Below, piece by piece: positions 16,104 to 25,019 of a stretch of 64,000 bases of DNA (position 1 is the first letter of the stretch; every line of letters starts with the position of its first letter). The DNA is from Lysobacterales bacterium (GTDB lineage Bacteria > Pseudomonadota > Gammaproteobacteria > Xanthomonadales > Rhodanobacteraceae). Location: contig JAFKNA010000005.1 of assembly GCA_017305135.1 (NCBI GenBank), forward strand, positions 62,001 to 126,000, written 5' to 3'. The notes beneath the pieces were generated by a model that was not told the DNA's origin, made no database searches, and saw only the letters and a list, made by a program, of their open reading frames with translations. Both the position numbers and the translations under genes were made by a program.

Positions 16104-16670
16104 ATGGGCAACCGCCTCTCGAAGATCTACACGCGCACCGGCGACGACGGCACCACCGGCCTCGGCGATGGCAGCCGCGTGCCGAAGGATTCGGCGCGGG
16201 TGGAGACCTACGGCACCGTCGACGAGGTCAATTCCCTGGTCGGCGTGGTGCTGGCCTGCGAGGTGCCCGATGCGGTGCGCGAGATCCTGACCCAGGTCCA
16301 GCACGACCTCTTCGATCTCGGCGGCGAGCTATGCATCCCCGGCATGGAAATGATCGGCGCCGAGCGCATCGAGCGGCTCGAACAGGCCATCGACGCCTTC
16401 AACGCCGACCTGCCGCCGCTCAAGGAATTCATCCTGCCCGGCGGCGGCGCCGCCGCGGCGCACTGCCACGTCGCGCGCACGGTGTGCCGGCGCGCGGAAC
16501 GCCACGCGGTGACGCTGGCGCGGGAGACCAGCGTGCGGCGGGAAGCGGTGAAGTACCTCAACCGCCTGTCCGACCTCCTGTTCGTGGTCGCGCGCGTGCT
16601 GGCGCGCCATTCCGGCCATGGCGAGGTGCTCTGGCAACACGAGCGCCGCCGCAGGCCGGCCGCTTCCTGA
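16104..16670 (+). CDS. Cob(I)alamin adenosyltransferase, PduO type
   Basis: 188 residues. The ATP-binding N-terminus YTRTGDDGTTGLGDGSRVPK is diagnostic. TYGTVDEVNSLVG follows, then FILPGGGAAAAHCHVARTVCRRAER and YLNRLSDLLFVVAR near the C-terminus, all conserved in the family. The enzyme moves the adenosyl group of ATP to reduced cobalamin, making coenzyme B12. It follows the candidate B12 transporter by 5 bases and precedes a histone-deacetylase-like gene by 16 bases. The length is normal for the family and no key residue appears lost. Confidence 0.95.
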   Translation: MGNRLSKIYTRTGDDGTTGLGDGSRVPKDSARVETYGTVDEVNSLVGVVLACEVPDAVREILTQVQHDLFDLGGELCIPGMEMIGAERIERLEQAIDAFNADLPPLKEFILPGGGAAAAHCHVARTVCRRAERHAVTLARETSVRREAVKYLNRLSDLLFVVARVLARHSGHGEVLWQHERRRRPAAS

Positions 16671-16686
16671 GCGAGGGAAACCCATC

Positions 16687-17610
16687 GTGAAGGTCGCCCT
16701 CTACACGCACGCGGCCTGCTTGCAACACGACCCGGGTCCGGGCCATCCGGAATCCCCCGCGCGGCTCTCGGCCGTGCTGGCGTCCCTGGACGAACCGCGT
16801 TTCGCCGATCTGGATCGCATCGAGGCGCCCGCGGCGAGCCGCGAGCAGCTCGCGCGGGTGCACACGACGGCCCTGGTCGAATCGGTCCTCGACCGCGCGC
16901 CGGCCACGGGCCGGCGGCAGCTCGATCCGGATACCGCGATGTCGCCCGGTTCCGCCGCCGCCGCGTTGCGCGCGGCCGGCGCGCTGTGCGCCGCCGTCGA
17001 TGCTGCCTGCGGCACCGGCGCGCGACGCGCCTTCTGCGCGGTGCGGCCGCCGGGCCACCACGCCACTGCCGATACCGCGATGGGCTTCTGCCTCTTCAAC
17101 AACGTGGCGGTCGGTGCCGCGCATGCGATGGCCGCGCCCGGTCTTCGGCGTGTCGCGATCGTCGATTTCGACGTCCACCACGGCAATGGCACGCAGGACA
17201 TCTTCGAGCGCGATGCGCGGGTCATGTACGTGTCGACGCACCAGTGGCCGCTGTATCCGGGCACCGGCGCGGAAACGGAGACTGGCGCCGGCAATCTCCT
17301 CAACGTGCCGCTCGCCGCCGGCACGGGCTCGGACGCCTTCCGTGCCGCCTGCCGTGAACGCGTGCTGCCGGCGCTGGAGGCCTTCGCGCCGGAACTGGTG
17401 CTGGTCTCGGCTGGCTTCGATGCACACGCCGGCGATCCGCTGGCGGGCCTGCGCCTGGCCACCGACGATTACGCCTGGATCACGCGCGAGCTGGTCGCCA
17501 TCGCCGACCGCCACGCACAGGGGCGTCTGGTTTCCACCCTGGAAGGCGGCTACGACCTCGCCGCACTCGCCGAGTCGGCCGCCGCGCACGTGGCGGCGTT
17601 GATGGAGTGA
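16687..17610 (+). CDS. Histone deacetylase family hydrolase (bacterial acetylpolyamine amidohydrolase/AcuC-like)
   Basis: 307 residues from GTG 16687, chosen because MKVALYTHAACLQHDPGPGHPE is the normal start and GAGGGA precedes it. Signatures are RPPGHHATADTAMGFCLFNN and DFDVHHGNGTQ (Asp162, His164) and SAGFDAH (Asp245). Asp162, His164 and Asp245 are the zinc ligands. Family members remove acetyl groups from polyamines, proteins or small molecules; the substrate here is unknown. It is the last gene of the short run from the B12 genes, though the functional link may be only positional. A GTAGGAGC-type palindrome follows the stop codon immediately. Confidence 0.92.
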   Translation: MKVALYTHAACLQHDPGPGHPESPARLSAVLASLDEPRFADLDRIEAPAASREQLARVHTTALVESVLDRAPATGRRQLDPDTAMSPGSAAAALRAAGALCAAVDAACGTGARRAFCAVRPPGHHATADTAMGFCLFNNVAVGAAHAMAAPGLRRVAIVDFDVHHGNGTQDIFERDARVMYVSTHQWPLYPGTGAETETGAGNLLNVPLAAGTGSDAFRAACRERVLPALEAFAPELVLVSAGFDAHAGDPLAGLRLATDDYAWITRELVAIADRHAQGRLVSTLEGGYDLAALAESAAAHVAALME

Positions 17611-17693
17611 GGGTCGCGCACAGGGTGCGCTCCTACAAGGCCCGCTACAGGCGGCTGATGCGATTCCCGATTCCCCCATTCCCGATTCCCCGC
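17611..17693. repeat. GTAGGAGC-type palindrome plus GATTCCC tract
   Basis: GGGTCGCGCACAGGGTGCGC followed by TCCTACA is the complement-orientation member of the GTAGGAGC family. At 17661-17690 there are repeated ATTCCCGATTCCC units. The same two elements occur together around 33.05-33.19 kb. Confidence 0.75.
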
Positions 17694-17763
17694 TCCACCG
17701 CCATTTGCCGCGCGCAGGGAGTTTCGGCAAGCTAGCGCTTTCGCCTGGCGAGAGCCGAATCCC

Positions 17764-20112
17764 GTGGTGCTTCCTTCCTTGCCCCCGTGCGGTCGACGCG
17801 GCCTCGCGCTCGCCATCCTGCTGGCCCTGCCGGCGCTCGGGCATGCGCAATCCGCGGCGCCGGACTGCCCGGTCGGGGTGCTGAGCTGCCCTCCGAAGCC
17901 ACTCGACTGGGGCATGTGCCGGAAGGGCGACCTGCTGGACTTCTACATTCCCGGCCTGCCCACCGAGGGCGAGCGCGCCGAGGCGCCGCAGGAGGTCAGC
18001 GCCGAGCGCATCAGCACGCCGGACCCGGATCGCTACCTGCTCGAAGGCAAGGCGGAGTTGCGCCAGCTCGACCTGGTGCTGCGCGCCGACAGCCTCGAGT
18101 ACAACCATGTCAGCACGGATTTCTCGGTCGACGGCCACGTGCGCTACCAGGACCGCTCGCTGCTCGCCGCGGCGGATAGCGCCAAGGGCAACGTGGACCG
18201 CGATCAATGCACGCTTTCCGGCGTGCGCTACCAGTTGCTGGGTTCGCGCGGCAACGGCATCGCCGACGTCGCGGTGATTGATGATCGTCAGCACGCGAAG
18301 CTCGATGGCGCGACCTATTCCACCTGCGACCTCGGCTCGCAGCAGTGGGCCTTTGCCGCGCGCGAGATCACCCTGGACCGCGACGAGGGCGTCGGCCGTG
18401 CGCGCGACGTGACGCTGCGCGTGGTCGGCGTGCCGGTGCTGTGGCTGCCATACCTGCGCTTTCCCCTCGACGATCGCCGCCAGAGCGGCTTCCTGCTGCC
18501 GACGGTCGGCTATGGCAAGCGCCGCGGGCTCGACGTGACGGCGCCGTATTACCTCAACCTGGCGCCGAACTACGACGCCACGCTGATGCCGCGCCTGATG
18601 AGCGAGCGCGGCGCGATGCTCGGTGCGGAGTTCCGTTATCTGACCGATTCCAGCCGCGGCCAGTTCAGCTTCGACGTGCTGCCGCACGACCGCGGCGCCG
18701 CCGACGAGGAGCGCGAATACGGCGAATCGCTGCCCTCCAGCCGCTGGTGGTACCAGTGGCAGAACTCCAGTGGTTTCGGTCCCAACTGGAGCGCGACGGC
18801 GAACGTCAACCGGGTTTCCGACGACCGCTATTTCGAGGACTTCGGGCGCGGCCTGTACAGCTCGGCGATCAGCTTCCTGCCCTCGCGCGTCTACCTCAAC
18901 GGCCGCGGCAACGGCTGGACGGCAAGTTTCGGCGGCGACGATTACCAGATCACCGACCCGAGCCTCGGCATCGGCTCCAAACCCTACCGCCGCCTGCCGC
19001 GCGCCACCTTCGACGGCGAGCGCAACGTGCTCGGCCCGCTGGCGGTCGGCGCCAACGCCGAGTTCGTGGCCTTCGCGCGCGACGAATCGCTGGACGGACG
19101 GCGCCTGGACGTGTTTCCGTACGTTGCGCTGCCGATCGAGACGGCGGCGTACTTCGTGCGCCCGCAGATCGGCTACCGCTACACCGGCTACGAGCTGGAT
19201 CATCTCGAGAACGCCGGCAACCCGCTGCTCACCCGCCGCCGCCCGAGCCGCGGCGTGCCGATCTTCAGCGTCGATGCGGGGCTGGTGTTCGAGCGCGACT
19301 TCCAGTTCCGCGGCGGCGGCTGGACGCAGACGCTGGAGCCGCGCCTCTACTACCTGCGCGTGCCCTATCGCGACCAGTCGGACCTGCCGATCTTCGATAC
19401 GCAGGAGATCCCCTTCAGCTTCGCCGAGCTGTTCCGTCCCAACCGCTTCGTCGGCGCCGACCGCCAGATGGACGCCAACAACCTGTCGCTGGCGCTGACC
19501 ACGCGCGTGCTCGAGAGCGCGACGGGCGAGGAGCGCCTTTCGGCCAGCATCGGGCAGATCCGCTATTTCGACGAGCAGCGCGTGCACCTGCCGGGACGGC
19601 CGCCGACCGACTACTCGGGCTCGGCCTACGCCGGCGAGGTGGCGCTGCGCCTTTCCGATCGCTGGCGCTTCGTGCTCGACCAGCAATGGAATCCGAACAC
19701 CCACCGCACCGACCTCTCCACCTTCACCGTGCAGAACCGCTTCGGCAGCAGTGGCGTGGTCAACTTCTCCTACCGCTACCGGCGCGGCCTGCTGGACCAG
19801 GTGGACGTATCCGCGGCGGTGCCGCTGGGCGAGGGCTGGCGCCTCATCGCCCGCGACAACCATGCCCTCAGCATGCCGCGCGCCGCCGCCAGCGACCCGC
19901 ACGGCACCGGCGGCCGGCCGCTGGAGCGCTTCATCGGCATCGAGCACGACACCTGCTGCGTGTCGTGGCGGCTGCTGGCGCGGCGCTGGGTGCACAATGC
20001 GCTTGGCGAGAGCGACAACGCGATCTATTTCGAGCTGGAACTGAAGGGCGTGGGCTCGCTCGGCCAGCAGACCGACGCCTTCCTGCGCCGTGCTATTCTT
20101 GGCTATCAATGA
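17764..20112 (+). CDS. lptD: LPS-assembly protein LptD (outer-membrane beta-barrel)
   Basis: 782 residues from GTG 17764, beginning with signal sequence RGLALAILLALPALGHAQ. Residues about 85-200 are the OstA-like beta-jellyroll (LVLRADSLEYNHVSTDFSVD and following). The long C-terminal part has barrel-type alternating strands with many aromatic ends (WWYQWQNSSGFGPNWSATAN). Cysteines near the N-terminus (CPVGVLSCPP) and the C-terminal CCVSWRLLARRW fit the inter-domain disulfides LptD needs. It inserts LPS into the outer leaflet with LptE. It heads the lptD-surA-pdxA cluster, and SurA is the chaperone that LptD itself depends on. Confidence 0.96.
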   Translation: MVLPSLPPCGRRGLALAILLALPALGHAQSAAPDCPVGVLSCPPKPLDWGMCRKGDLLDFYIPGLPTEGERAEAPQEVSAERISTPDPDRYLLEGKAELRQLDLVLRADSLEYNHVSTDFSVDGHVRYQDRSLLAAADSAKGNVDRDQCTLSGVRYQLLGSRGNGIADVAVIDDRQHAKLDGATYSTCDLGSQQWAFAAREITLDRDEGVGRARDVTLRVVGVPVLWLPYLRFPLDDRRQSGFLLPTVGYGKRRGLDVTAPYYLNLAPNYDATLMPRLMSERGAMLGAEFRYLTDSSRGQFSFDVLPHDRGAADEEREYGESLPSSRWWYQWQNSSGFGPNWSATANVNRVSDDRYFEDFGRGLYSSAISFLPSRVYLNGRGNGWTASFGGDDYQITDPSLGIGSKPYRRLPRATFDGERNVLGPLAVGANAEFVAFARDESLDGRRLDVFPYVALPIETAAYFVRPQIGYRYTGYELDHLENAGNPLLTRRRPSRGVPIFSVDAGLVFERDFQFRGGGWTQTLEPRLYYLRVPYRDQSDLPIFDTQEIPFSFAELFRPNRFVGADRQMDANNLSLALTTRVLESATGEERLSASIGQIRYFDEQRVHLPGRPPTDYSGSAYAGEVALRLSDRWRFVLDQQWNPNTHRTDLSTFTVQNRFGSSGVVNFSYRYRRGLLDQVDVSAAVPLGEGWRLIARDNHALSMPRAAASDPHGTGGRPLERFIGIEHDTCCVSWRLLARRWVHNALGESDNAIYFELELKGVGSLGQQTDAFLRRAILGYQ

Positions 20113-20233
20113 CCTGGCGCCGGCGCCCGCCCGCCCATCTCCGCATGGCGGCATCCTGAACACGCACCGGGGCGCCGCCGCGCTCCCGCGGTGCAGCCTG
20201 CCCGCCTGCCCGTCAGTCCCGACTGGTACCTCC

Positions 20234-21547
20234 ATGAAGAAGATCTTCCTCGCCGCCCTCGCCCTCCTGCTGACCGCGCCGGCGCTCGCCGCCGCGCAAT
20301 CGGCGCCCGTGCAGCCGCTCGACGGCATCGTCGCCGTGGTCAACGACGGCGTGGTGCTGAAGAGCGAACTCGACCAGCGCGTCGCCTCGGTGGTGCAGCA
20401 GTACTCCGGCAACCCCGGGCAGCTTCCGCCGCGCGACGTGCTGGAGCGGCAACTGCTCGACCGCCTGATCCTGCAGAAGCTGCAGGTCGAGCGCGCCGAG
20501 GGCACCGGCATCAAGGCCTCCGACGCCCAGATCGACCGTTCGCTGGCCGGCGTCGCGCAGCAGAACGGCCTCGAAGTCGGCCAGCTGCGCGGCGCCATCG
20601 AGCAGCAGGGCCTGGACTACGACCGTTTCCGCAACAACGTGCGCGAGCAGATCCTGGTCAACGACCTGCGCCAGCGGGTGGCGCAGAGCCGCGTGCAGGT
20701 GAGCGACGCCGAGATCGACACCCTGCTCCGCAGCGGCCACCTGCAGCAGGGCCAGCTCCACCTCGGCTACATCATGATCAACGTGCCCGATGGCGCCACG
20801 CCCGCCGAGGTCGACGCCGAGCACGCCAAGGCCGAAGACGTGAAACGCCAGATCGACGGCGGCATGGACTTCGCCGCCGCGGCGATCCGCTATTCCAATG
20901 CCGAGAACGCGCTGCAGGGCGGCGATCTCGGCTGGCGCGCGGCGACGGAACTCCCGCCGGCCTTCGTCGACATCGCCGAGCGACTGCAGGAAGGCGAGAC
21001 CTCGCCGCCGGTGCGCGGCCCGAACGGTTTCTACCTGATCAAGCTGGTCGGCAAGCGCGACCAGGGCGCGCAGCTCGTCACCGAATACAAGGCGCGCCAC
21101 ATCTTGGTCAAGATCAGCGAGCTGGTGCCGAGCAGCGAGGCGCGGGAGAAGATCGAGGCGATCCGGCGCAGGGTGGTGAACGGCGAGGATTTCGCCGCAG
21201 CCGCACGCGAATCCTCCGAGGACCCGGCGACTGCCCAGCTCGGCGGCGAAATGGGCTGGTTCAGCGGCACCGCCTACGGCACGCGCGTGGCCGAGATGAT
21301 CGGCGACATGAGCCCGGGCGAGGTGTCGCAGCCGTTCCAGACGGAATTGGGCTGGCACATCCTGAAGCTCGAGGACAGGCGCGAGACCGACAAGTCCGGC
21401 GAGCTCAAGCGCGACGAGGCGCGCAGCATCATCTTCCAGCGCAAGGCCGAGGACGAGTACGAGGCCTTCCTGCGCCAATTGCGCAGCGAAGCCTACGTGG
21501 AAATCCGCCTGCCCGGCGCGGCGGCGCAGAATCCCGCGGCGCCGTAG
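20234..21547 (+). CDS. surA: Periplasmic chaperone / peptidyl-prolyl isomerase SurA
   Basis: 437 residues. The signal peptide MKKIFLAALALLLTAPALAA sets the ATG at 20234. The N-domain (GIVAVVNDGVVLKSELDQRV) is followed by two parvulin domains, roughly residues 175-280 (HLGYIMINVP to GFYLIKLVGKRD) and 286-390 (ARHILVKI to GWHILKLEDRRE). SurA escorts outer-membrane proteins, LptD among them, across the periplasm. It lies 121 bases after lptD and before pdxA, the standard gammaproteobacterial order. Length and domain layout are normal. Confidence 0.96.
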   Translation: MKKIFLAALALLLTAPALAAAQSAPVQPLDGIVAVVNDGVVLKSELDQRVASVVQQYSGNPGQLPPRDVLERQLLDRLILQKLQVERAEGTGIKASDAQIDRSLAGVAQQNGLEVGQLRGAIEQQGLDYDRFRNNVREQILVNDLRQRVAQSRVQVSDAEIDTLLRSGHLQQGQLHLGYIMINVPDGATPAEVDAEHAKAEDVKRQIDGGMDFAAAAIRYSNAENALQGGDLGWRAATELPPAFVDIAERLQEGETSPPVRGPNGFYLIKLVGKRDQGAQLVTEYKARHILVKISELVPSSEAREKIEAIRRRVVNGEDFAAAARESSEDPATAQLGGEMGWFSGTAYGTRVAEMIGDMSPGEVSQPFQTELGWHILKLEDRRETDKSGELKRDEARSIIFQRKAEDEYEAFLRQLRSEAYVEIRLPGAAAQNPAAP

Positions 21548-21565
21548 GGACATTCTGATCAAGGG

Positions 21566-21650
21566 CCGTCCCGGCGAAGGCCGGGGCCGTCTTGATTGTG
21601 GGACATTGATGCAGGGGCAAATGGATCCCCGCCTGCGCGGGGATGACGTC
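21566..21650. repeat. Two short GC hairpin repeats between surA and pdxA
   Basis: CCCGGC-GAAG-GCCGGG near 21570-21585 and TCCCCGC-CTGC-GCGGGGA at 21626-21643 form neat hairpins. The second is the GGATCCCCGCCTGCGCGGGG repeat widespread in xanthomonads. GGGACATT occurs before each hairpin. They may slow or partly end transcription between surA and pdxA. Confidence 0.65.
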
Positions 21651-21755
21651 AATAGCTGACCTTGTTCAGATCTTTCCTGTGAGGAGAGGCGAGAAACGGT
21701 CGATCCGGCCGCGCGGCGGCCGCGGCTGGTGCGTACGCGTGACACCCGGGGGAAA

Positions 21756-22805
21756 ATGTCCGACATGAGTCCCGCCCTGCCCCGCCTCGCCATCACCGCG
21801 GGCGAACCGGCGGGCATCGGGCCGGAACTGGTGGCGCGCCTCGCGGCGAGCGACATCGCCGCCGACCTGGTCGCGATCACGGACCGGCAGCTCCTCGCCG
21901 ATGCGGCGGCGCGCGCCGACATCGCCCTCGACATCCAGGCGTACGACCCGGCCACGCCGATCGCGCGGCGCCCCGCAGGCCGGATCCGCGTGGCCGCGGT
22001 GTCGCTGCCCGCTCCCGCAGAGCCGGGGCGCCTGGACCCGCGCAACGCCTCCCATGTGCTCGCCACCCTGGCGCGGGCCGCCGATGGCGCCGCGAGCGGC
22101 GAATTCAACGCGATCGTCACCGCACCGGTCCACAAGGGCATCATCAACGACGCCGGGATCCCCTTCACCGGACACACCGAGTTCTTCGCCCGCCGCACCG
22201 GCTGCGAGGTGGTGATGATGCTGGTGGCGCCGCGGGCCGGCGGCCGTCCGCACGGCGAGGGCGATCTCCGCGTCGCCCTGGCGACCACGCACCTGCCCCT
22301 GGCGGCGGTGCCGCGCGCCATCGGCCGCGCCGGGCTGGTGCGGCACCTGCGCATCCTCTTCGACGCGCTGATCGGCCCTTTCGGCATCGCCGCGCCGCGC
22401 GTGGCCGTGCTCGGCCTCAATCCGCACGCCGGCGAAGGCGGCCACCTCGGACGCGAGGAACTGGACGAGATCATGCCGGCGATCACCCAGCTCCGCGCCG
22501 CCGGCTACGACCTGGAAGGCCCGCTGCCGGCCGACACCGCCTTCGTCCCGCGATACCTGGAGCGCTTCGACGCGGTGCTCGCGATGTACCACGACCAGGG
22601 CCTGCCGGTGCTCAAGCATGCCGGCTTCGGCCATGCCGTCAACGTCACCCTCGGCCTGCCCTGGATTCGCACCTCGGTCGACCACGGCACCGCGCTCGAC
22701 CTCGCCGGCACCGGCAGGGCGGACGCTGGCAGCCTGCTGACGGCCGCGCGCCTCGCACTGGCGCTTGGCCGCCACGCCCGGCGGCAATCCCGAAAGAGTT
22801 TGTGA
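21756..22805 (+). CDS. pdxA: 4-hydroxythreonine-4-phosphate dehydrogenase PdxA
   Basis: 349 residues. Signatures are RLAITAGEPAGIGPEL at the start, TAPVHKGIINDAGIPFTGHTEF (the metal-binding His lies in GHTE), LGLNPHAGEGGHLGREE, AMYHDQGLPVLKHAGFG and IRTSVDHGTALDLAGTG. The enzyme oxidises 4-phosphohydroxy-L-threonine in the DXP-dependent route to pyridoxal phosphate and needs NAD and a divalent metal. ATG 21756 is preceded by GGGGGAAA. In many gammaproteobacteria the next gene is rsmA; here a LysR/YeiH pair lies between (see findings). Confidence 0.96.
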   Translation: MSDMSPALPRLAITAGEPAGIGPELVARLAASDIAADLVAITDRQLLADAAARADIALDIQAYDPATPIARRPAGRIRVAAVSLPAPAEPGRLDPRNASHVLATLARAADGAASGEFNAIVTAPVHKGIINDAGIPFTGHTEFFARRTGCEVVMMLVAPRAGGRPHGEGDLRVALATTHLPLAAVPRAIGRAGLVRHLRILFDALIGPFGIAAPRVAVLGLNPHAGEGGHLGREELDEIMPAITQLRAAGYDLEGPLPADTAFVPRYLERFDAVLAMYHDQGLPVLKHAGFGHAVNVTLGLPWIRTSVDHGTALDLAGTGRADAGSLLTAARLALALGRHARRQSRKSL

Positions 22806-22882
22806 AAAGAACAAACGCTCAGCCTGGCAGGGATGGCCGGTCGCGGAGCGGGGATGCAAGTGCTTGATTCGCCACGCTATCT

Positions 22883-22950
22883 GGCGTGCACCGGACCCGG
22901 GGCTGGAAAATTGCACAGGATGTTCGGTTTTCAACAAGCTCTGAGCCGCA
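22883..22950. repeat. Dispersed ~70-bp repeat, copy B, between convergent genes
   Basis: GCGTGCACCGGACCCGGGGC, then TGGAAAATTGCACAGGATGT and CAACAAGCTCTGAGCCGCA match the block at 1076-1144. In this copy the central inverted repeat has decayed: GTGCAATTTT in copy A is GTTCGGTTTT here. It lies between the stops of pdxA and the LysR gene. Confidence 0.65.
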
Positions 22951-22965
22951 TGCAGGCGCGCAAGC

Positions 22966-23844
22966 TCAATGGGCGCGGGTTGCCGCAGCGGCAAGGAAGG
23001 CCTGCAGCGCCGCGCCACGCCAGCGCGAGCGGTGCAGCAGCAGCGACAGGCTGCGGCCGAGCGTCAGGAACGGCGTGCGTAGCGCCACCAGCTGGCCGCT
23101 GGTGAGCGCATCGGTCATCGCCACGCGCGGCAGGCAGGCAATGCCGAGCCCGGCCAGCACGGCCTGCTTGATGGCTTCGCTCTGGCCGAGTTCGAGTGCA
23201 ACCTGCAGCGGCCCGAGCACTTCCCGGGTGGCATTCTCGAAGGTCGAACGCGTGCCTGAGCCGAGCTCCCGCAGGATCCAGCGCTGGCCACGGAGGTCCG
23301 CAGCGCGTACCAGCTTGCGCCGCGCCAGCGGATGATCCGCGCGCACGCAGACCACCAGCTCGTCCCGCCGCCACGGGATCTGCTCCAGTTCCGGGTGCGT
23401 GGCGGACGCCTCGACGCAGCCGACGTCGAGGTCGTAGCCGAGCACCGCGCGGGCGATCTCGGCGCTGTTGGCCACGCGCAGGCTGAGGTGCACCGCCGGG
23501 TGCGCCGCCACGAAATCACCGAGCAGTTCGCCGACCATGTAGTTGCCGATGGTATTGCTGGCGCCGACGGCGAGCGTGGCCGCGGCGCCGCCCGGATCAT
23601 CTAGCTGGCGCAGGCGTTCGACGATTTCACGCGCGCGCGGCAATACGCGACGACCATGCTCATTGATGCGCAGGCGCCGCTGGCGCCGATCGAACAACGG
23701 CGCGCCGAGCAGCCGCTCCAGCTCCGCCAGCGCCATGCTGGCGGCCGGCTGGGTGAGTCCGAGCTGCGCCGCCGCCGCGCGAACCGTGCCAGTCCCGGCG
23801 ATGGCGCAGAAGACCTCAAGCTGGCGCGGGCTGATGGCAATCAT
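22966..23844 (-). CDS. LysR-type regulator divergent from yeiH-like gene
   Basis: 292 residues. The winged helix-turn-helix occupies about residues 4-63 (RQLEVFCAIAGTGTVRAAAA, then LGLTQPAASMALAELERLLG). The LysR substrate-binding domain follows (LAVGASNTIGNYMVGELLGDF, then LDVGCVEASATHPELEQIPW). It is transcribed away from the YeiH-family gene with 91 bases between starts, the same pairing as yeiE/yeiH in enterobacteria. It probably regulates both itself and the transporter; the effector is unknown. The AT-rich gap between the genes should contain the operator. Confidence 0.9.
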   Translation of the reverse strand: MIAISPRQLEVFCAIAGTGTVRAAAAQLGLTQPAASMALAELERLLGAPLFDRRQRRLRINEHGRRVLPRAREIVERLRQLDDPGGAAATLAVGASNTIGNYMVGELLGDFVAAHPAVHLSLRVANSAEIARAVLGYDLDVGCVEASATHPELEQIPWRRDELVVCVRADHPLARRKLVRAADLRGQRWILRELGSGTRSTFENATREVLGPLQVALELGQSEAIKQAVLAGLGIACLPRVAMTDALTSGQLVALRTPFLTLGRSLSLLLHRSRWRGAALQAFLAAAATRAH

Positions 23845-23935
23845 AAGCCATCATTATCGCTCATATTAAGAAAATCCAATATCCTTATCATCAAAGGGCG
23901 CGCAGGATGGGCACTCCGGAATCCATCGCCAAGCC
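23843..23935. promoter_or_regulatory. Divergent promoter/operator between LysR gene and yeiH-like gene
   Basis: The stretch is clearly more AT-rich than its surroundings (TCATTATCGCTCATATTAAG, then AAAATCCAATATCCTTATCA). ATAA-N7-TTAT at 23843-23857 is a dyad overlapping the regulator's start codon. LysR sites are often T-N11-A dyads in such gaps. Exact -35/-10 elements cannot be assigned. Confidence 0.5.
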
Positions 23936-24928
23936 ATGTCCATCCTCCACGCCCGCCTGCCAGGGCTGATCCTGGTTTCCCTGCTCGGCCTCGGCGGGTT
24001 CGCCCTCGCCGGGCTGCCTGGCCTGGCCCGCCTGCAGCTTTCCGCGCTCACCGTGGCGATCGTTCTCGGCATGCTGCTCGGCAACCTTGCCGGCGACCGC
24101 CTGCCGCCCTCCTGCACGCCCGGCATCGGCTACGCCCAGCGCACGCTGCTGCGCGCCGGCGTGGTGCTGTACGGATTGCGCATCAGCTTCCAGCAGATCG
24201 CCGCGATCGGCGTCGGCGCGCTGGTGCTGGACGTCGCGGTGGTGGCCAGCACGCTGGCGCTGGGGCTCTGGATCGGCCCGCGCTGGCTCGGCCTCGACCG
24301 CGATACGGCTCTCCTTACCGCCTGCGGCAGCGCCATCTGCGGAGCGGCGGCAGTGCTCGCCACCGAGCGCATCCTGCAGCCGGAACCGGGCAAGGTGGCG
24401 ATCGCCGTGGCCACGGTGGTGCTGTTCGGTACCCTCAACATCTTCCTCTACCCGCTGCTTTATCCATACCTTGGACTGGCGGCCGCGGAGTTCGGCATCT
24501 ATGCCGGCGCCACCGTGCACGAGGTGGCGCAGGTGGTCGCGGTCGGCAATGCCATCGATCCGGCGACCGCCGACGCGGCGGTGATCGTGAAGCTGACCCG
24601 GGTACTGCTGCTGATACCATTCCTGCTGTTCCTTGGCACCTGGCAGTCGCGCCGGAGCGGGCGGCGCGGCGCCATCAGCGTGCCCTGGTTCGCGATCGGC
24701 TTCCTCGGCGTGTGCGCGCTCAATTCGGTGATCACGCCTGCGCCTGCGGTGCGCGCCGCCCTGCTCGACCTCGACACCTTCCTGCTCGCCACCGCGATGG
24801 CGGCGCTGGGTGTGGAGACGCGCTTCGGCCGGCTGCGCGCGCTCGGCATCCGTCCGCTGGTACTGGCGCTCAGTCTGTTCGGCTGGCTCTCGATCGGCGG
24901 GTATTGGCTGACGCGCTGGCTGGCATGA
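23936..24928 (+). CDS. yeiH: YeiH family (UPF0324) membrane transporter, putative sulfate/sulfonate exporter
   Basis: 330 residues with about ten hydrophobic segments. Conserved family stretches are LLRAGVVLYGLRISFQQIAA, LTACGSAICGAAAVLATERI, FGIYAGATVHEVAQVVAVGN and FLLATAMAALGVETRFGRL. UPF0324 proteins are inner-membrane transporters, often annotated as sulfate exporters, though few have been tested. The adjacent divergent LysR gene is the usual neighbour. The pair lies between pdxA and rsmA, interrupting a commonly conserved cluster. Confidence 0.88.
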   Translation: MSILHARLPGLILVSLLGLGGFALAGLPGLARLQLSALTVAIVLGMLLGNLAGDRLPPSCTPGIGYAQRTLLRAGVVLYGLRISFQQIAAIGVGALVLDVAVVASTLALGLWIGPRWLGLDRDTALLTACGSAICGAAAVLATERILQPEPGKVAIAVATVVLFGTLNIFLYPLLYPYLGLAAAEFGIYAGATVHEVAQVVAVGNAIDPATADAAVIVKLTRVLLLIPFLLFLGTWQSRRSGRRGAISVPWFAIGFLGVCALNSVITPAPAVRAALLDLDTFLLATAMAALGVETRFGRLRALGIRPLVLALSLFGWLSIGGYWLTRWLA

Positions 24929-25019
24929 GCGGCGGGCGGGGTGGCCGATTGCACTTCGGCGGATGAGGCTTGGCAGACCTCGCGCGCATCGCCGCGCCCG
25001 CAGCGCTTACCATTGCCCG

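Noticed and set aside
16558..20598. A 1346-codon open frame on the minus strand, running opposite lptD and neighbouring genes
   Set aside because: It is antisense to lptD, the deacetylase-like gene and others that have clear family motifs. Its residues are Arg/Ala/Gly-rich with no motif. Long antisense frames are expected at this GC content.
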